A stretch of DNA of 64,000 bases, taken from Panaeolus papilionaceus (lineage: Eukaryota > Basidiomycota > Agaricomycetes > Agaricales). The notes beneath the pieces were generated by a model. It did no database searches. It worked only from the letters and a program-made list of their open reading frames with translations, and was not told the origin of the DNA. A program made the translations under genes and the position numbers. This document shows positions 60,485 to 64,000 of this stretch, one piece after another (within the stretch, counting starts at the first letter, position 1; every line of letters starts with the position of its first letter). The stretch spans positions 1,798,001 to 1,862,000 of the forward strand of contig JADNRZ010000005.1 of assembly GCA_015501605.1 (NCBI GenBank), in the 5' to 3' direction.

Positions 60485-62203
60485 CTATTGTGTAGTACCA
60501 ATTTGAATATGATGCTTGATCCTTGCCTCCACCTCATCCAGTATGCTTTCTTCCTTATTCCATACTCTAACCCAGCTGTCATTTGTGGTCAGGTCTCTCT
60601 TCATATGATGTGTGCAACCCTTACTGATTCCTGAATTGGCCTGCATTATGGTGCTAATAAAAGAATCCCGAAGACTGATTGCTGATTCTCGGGTGATGTG
60701 ATAGAATCTTGCCAGATCTGGTCACATGCCCCCTTACATTGTTCATGAGACCTGCACTGAATCTCCAAACCAGAATCTCGGGGAATTGTTGGGAAGAGCG
60801 CAGCAATATTCCCACATTGTACTGAGATTACATCCTGAGCAAAGGTAAGTTCTTTGAAGATGGTCAGAGATAGATGTTTGACATCCTCCCACTCATTTAC
60901 AGGTGTATATGCGAGAGAATTGATAGCACTCCTGATATCTTTATCATCTTTGAAGGAATGTGCGAAGGATAGGCAAAATGCGGGGGACTGCTGGGACAAA
61001 TCTAACCTGTTTGCCAACTCAGCTTCGAGTGTCTGGAGTTGCCATTTCCGGGCAACTGCCAAGCACCAGAGGATATCATCTTTACTCCTACTCTGGTCAG
61101 CAACAGGCTGATGGTCTTTCCATGAGCTGTTACGTATAGTGTTAGCTATATTTCGTTCTTGGTATGGAAAACGTAAAACTACTAACCGATTGATAGCAAG
61201 ATACTCCATGAGGGTATCCACCTGTATCTTGGTAATACCATCGAGGTGAGTACTTGTCAGTCCCCCCTGAGTACTGTACGGACTCCCTAGGGACTCTCTG
61301 CCAAAAAACACAGAATTGCCACCTAACACAACTGTGGACACCCTCAACTACAACACCAGCATACAAGGACAGTGCAAACAAACAAAAAAACAAGGCAAAA
61401 TTACCTTGTATTATGAGAAATTTGTAATATATGTGCTGGAGTCACTTGAGTCCCAAGGGACTCCCTACGGACTTTTTACATATATTACCTAAATTTGATG
61501 TTTTGATAGGTTTCAGACAAATCCATATACAGAGTCCCTAGGGACTCCCTGGGACTCCAGCAGTAATACAAGGCAATTATGGGAAATACTGTGAGTACAA
61601 TTGTCCATATATTGTAATGACTAATTATTATCTACATCAGAGTCATCTGCATTTGCATTATCCAATTTTCCTGGAGTCCCTGTGGAGTCCCAATGGAGTC
61701 CATCAGAGTCCGTAGGGACTTCCTAGGGACTCTGTATATGGATTTGTCTGAAACCTATCAAAACATCAAATTTAGGTAATATATGTAAAAAGTCCGTAGG
61801 GAGTCCAGAGAGTCCGTAGGGAGTCCCTATGGTACTCCAGGGGGACTGAGAAGTTCAGATTGAGGTGGATTGGATCCTACTCAGACCCCTTGGCAATGCT
61901 GTTTGGTGCAGTTTTCAATCCCTCATAGAGATTAGCCATGCATGGTGATTGGTCAGTATAGCAACTGAGTTCAATTGAAAAAACACTGGACCCTGACTAA
62001 TACATTGTCAATGCCAAAATGTGTCTTGAAATTTAAAATGTACTCACCGCTGTAAACCATGCTTTTAATGGGTGGCGAGAATACAATGAATCCCAAACCA
62101 TTGAGGGCCCTTGTGATGCTGTACTATTGCCAGTGCACTCATCCTGAGGGCGAAGCAGCCCTTCAATGCAAGCAGGAGATGAAGGAGAAGGCTTGTTGTC
62201 CAT
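60485..62203 (-). pseudogene. BTB1 of the older element, interrupted by a 610-bp insertion
   Basis: Exons 62203-62048, 61996-61187 (containing the insertion) and 61126-60485. Removing the insertion plus one 9-bp duplication leaves 191 nt of exon 2, exactly in phase. Readable homology: SVFSIELSCYTDQSPCMANL, ILWCLAVARKWQLQTLEAEL, CRSHEQC, and KGCTHHMKRDL. Lesions: an in-frame TAG at 61877-61879, the inserted element, and a 1-bp deletion near 60712 after CDQIW. Repeated introns and phases confirm the gene model of the intact copy. Confidence 0.8.
61249..61858. mobile_element. 610-bp inverted-repeat element inserted in BTB1
   Basis: Ends AGTACTTGTCAGTCCCCC and, inverted, TGAACTTCTCAGTCCCCC. Flanks are ATCGAGGTG (61240-61248) and ATTGAGGTG (61859-61867), a 9-bp duplication with one change. 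The interior is a nested palindrome: about 80 bp at 61470-61550 recur inverted at 61716-61800, with many GTCC.TAGGGACTC units. A 9-bp duplication suggests a Mutator-type non-autonomous element. No coding capacity. Confidence 0.75.
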
Positions 62204-62461
62204 AATGTCAAATTTGTTAGGGATGATGCATCTTCGAAATTGTGTAAATGTTATAGTGTAGCATATCCGGGGTACTACCGAGCATCAGTCATTCAAACAA
62301 TCAGGTGAACAAGTACATGTGGTGACTGTTTATTTTTATAATTTGCATCAGTCAGCACAAGCAGTGTGGGTCGCACATAGTGTTCTGATTTTTTTTAAAA
62401 TAGCTACTCAAGTCACCAACATGCATATTTTAACCAAAGAACCCAGTTAGATATCCCTTGT

Positions 62462-64000
62462 ATGGCTTTCCCATCTCTCCCTACTTGTGACCCACCATGG
62501 CCCTCTGCTGTAATCATTGCAGCTGGTCAAATCTATGATGTGTTTAGTGCGACTACTCGTATGATCAAGTCAGGGAACTACAATACCCATTGTGTTTCAT
62601 CTCATAAGAATATCCTTTACAACCAAGTCCAGCCCTTGATAGAATCAGTCTCGTCTCAAGAGCCAGGGTTGGAAAGATGGATTTCTGATGTATGCAGCAT
62701 CATGCTCAACTTGCATGATGAATTGGAACAAATATCTCAAAGTGAATTGTGTGTACATCTCAACACTTTTCTTTATCGCACCCTGTTCACAGTGAACAAC
62801 AGAAAACCAGGACCAGCAGCATCGTTTACCCCATATGAGCTTGTGCAGACAGGCCGTCAAAGACAGCCCTCTAAGAAGATCAGTTGTGAGGCACTTGAGT
62901 GGGCTGTAAATAGCAATCTCTCATTTACCAACCTCGCCCGATTATTCAATGTTCATTGCAATCACCTCCAAAATCAATTCAAAGATGCAAATATATCCAC
63001 CACTTGATTTAGTGATATCAACAATGAGGAGCTTCGGATGGTTGTCCAAGAAGCAATGTCGGCTAAACTGGATACAGGCATTGCATATCTAACTGGTCAT
63101 CTGCATGTGCGATACTGACTCTTTGTCTAGCGGAACAGGCTTCGACAAGCTGTGCATGATGTGGATCAAGTTGGTGCAACCCTTCGACAACAAGCCACAA
63201 CCAAGAAGCCCAGGGGCAGGTATCATGTTTCATGACCACATGCTCTCTGGCACATTGACAGGCATCATAAGCTCATCAAGTGGGGGATTGTTATTCATGG
63301 GATCATCAATGGCTACTTGAGGAAGGTATGTATCAATTCATAAGCGATAATTGTGGTCCATTAAACATTCCCTTACATAATACAGATTGTTGGCCTTAGA
63401 GTGAACTTCTCTAACACAGCCCCTACTGTTGCCAACATGTTTATTGACACTATAATTAAACATGGGGTCCCTTCTCAGGTTAGAGGTGACCGGGGTGGGG
63501 AGAACCGAGATGTGTCCATTGGGATGATCCTGCTTCGAGGTCATCATCATGGTAGCTTTCTGTGGGGTCCAAGTGTCCACAACACACCAATTGAGAGGCT
63601 GTGGGTAGAGCTGGGCAGACAGTTTTGTTGTGCTTGGAGGGCCTTTTTCCAGCGCTTGGCCTGTCTTCATGGACTGGCCCAGCATAACCCTGTACACCTT
63701 TGGCTGCTTCATTATCTTTTCCTTGATGAGATCAGTGCTGATTGCAACACTTTTGTTGAAGAATAGAACACTCACCCAATGTGTATGTGCAGTAACAAAA
63801 GTCCCAATGTATGCTCCAAGATTATCTATACACGTAATAACACTAATGATCAACACATGTGCTGCAGGATCTAGAGATAGAAGGGATGATTAAATATGGT
63901 GTGTATGATGATGTAAAGCACAAGTTCGTGTACGGAGATGAGTGTGAAGGTATGGATGAAGAGGCGATTGATCAGTATTATAGATATCCAAAAGAAGGTG
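62462..64000 (+). pseudogene. Transposase of the older element, with stops (runs off window)
   Basis: Exon 1 starts MAFPSLPTCDPPWPS, matching MPLPSLPAKQPSWPS of the composite's transposase. Exon 2 runs to GYLRK before a GT donor at 63327. Exon 3 holds VRGDRGGENRDV and VHNTPIERLWVELG (second Asp and Glu). Exon 4 starts DLEIEGMIKYGVY with an acidic continuation. The first Asp is kept in LWHIDRHHKL. In-frame stops lie at 63005-63007, 63116-63118, 63128-63130, 63233-63235 and 63764-63766; most are explained by single C-to-T or G-to-A changes from the homologous codon. Confidence 0.85.

Larger units (their letters stand above)
58701..64000. mobile_element. Older BTB-carrying DDE transposon, left part (continues past window)
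   Basis: Begins with a degenerate terminus TATGGTGTGCTGTTTGCACA, compared with TATGGYRYRCCATSTGCAC in the other two elements. Then in order BTB2 (-), BTB1 (-) and transposase (+): the mirror image of the composite at 32.7-50.3 kb. Intron positions match one for one. All genes are broken. The first 7 bp outside are CTGTGTG; the right terminus and its duplication lie beyond the window. Confidence 0.75.

Noticed and set aside
1..64000. tRNA or rRNA genes
   Set aside because: I looked for B-box-like and rRNA-like sequence while reading and saw none convincing; no covariance search could be run, so a missed tRNA is possible.

Overview
The window reads as a piece of a filamentous basidiomycete genome, probably an agaricomycete. 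This is inferred from gene style: exons broken by introns of roughly 47-75 bp, a complete separase gene, F-box and BTB family genes, and a dense load of DNA transposons, small inverted-repeat elements and a retroelement relic. No bacterial, viral or organellar genes were recognised.

Left part, 1-32.7 kb: mostly host sequence. A C2H2-type zinc-finger gene runs off the left edge on the minus strand. A complete 18-exon separase gene (4788-12316) is followed, 180 bp downstream on the same strand, by a two-exon DEDDy 3'-5' exonuclease of the EXD1/Egl type (12497-13339). Next come an F-box pseudogene, an F-box/leucine-rich-repeat-like gene with a Gly/Ala-rich insert (24935-26871), and three more members of the zinc-finger family on the plus strand (18.4, 23.2 and 30.9 kb). 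All zinc-finger members are interrupted by an intron at the same place inside the first finger. The long gaps hold small inverted-repeat elements, a dispersed repeat and a Ty3-type integrase relic.

Centre, 32.7-50.3 kb: one insertion flanked by a perfect 7-bp target-site duplication (GAACTCG), with inverted repeats of about 0.75 kb that start TATGGCACGCC. It encodes an integrase-core (DDE) transposase, a 519-residue acidic/serine-rich protein, and two divergently transcribed BTB-domain proteins. The internal 8.33 kb, from position 33678 to the right terminus, is repeated in tandem. The second unit lacks a left terminus. The two units differ visibly only by one T in a homopolymer, which breaks BTB1 in unit 1 and leaves it intact in unit 2.

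Right part, 50.3-64 kb: visibly poorer in CpG, decayed, and full of relics. It holds a 419-bp foldback element and a 1198-bp non-autonomous element with the same TATGG termini and its own 7-bp duplication (GGTAGAC). It also holds a second, older transposase-BTB element (58701 to beyond the window) inserted in a fifth zinc-finger gene. That older copy has the mirror-image gene order with matching introns, so the BTB genes look like stable cargo of the family rather than a chance capture. Its genes are dead: several in-frame stops, a frameshift, and a 610-bp element with a 9-bp duplication inserted in BTB1.

Main message: a TIR transposon family with an rve/DDE transposase, long TIRs and 7-bp TSDs that carries two BTB genes plus an acidic accessory protein, seen here as a young tandem composite, a short non-autonomous derivative and an old degenerate relative. 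The family name is uncertain; IS3EU-like integrase transposons are the closest type I can suggest.
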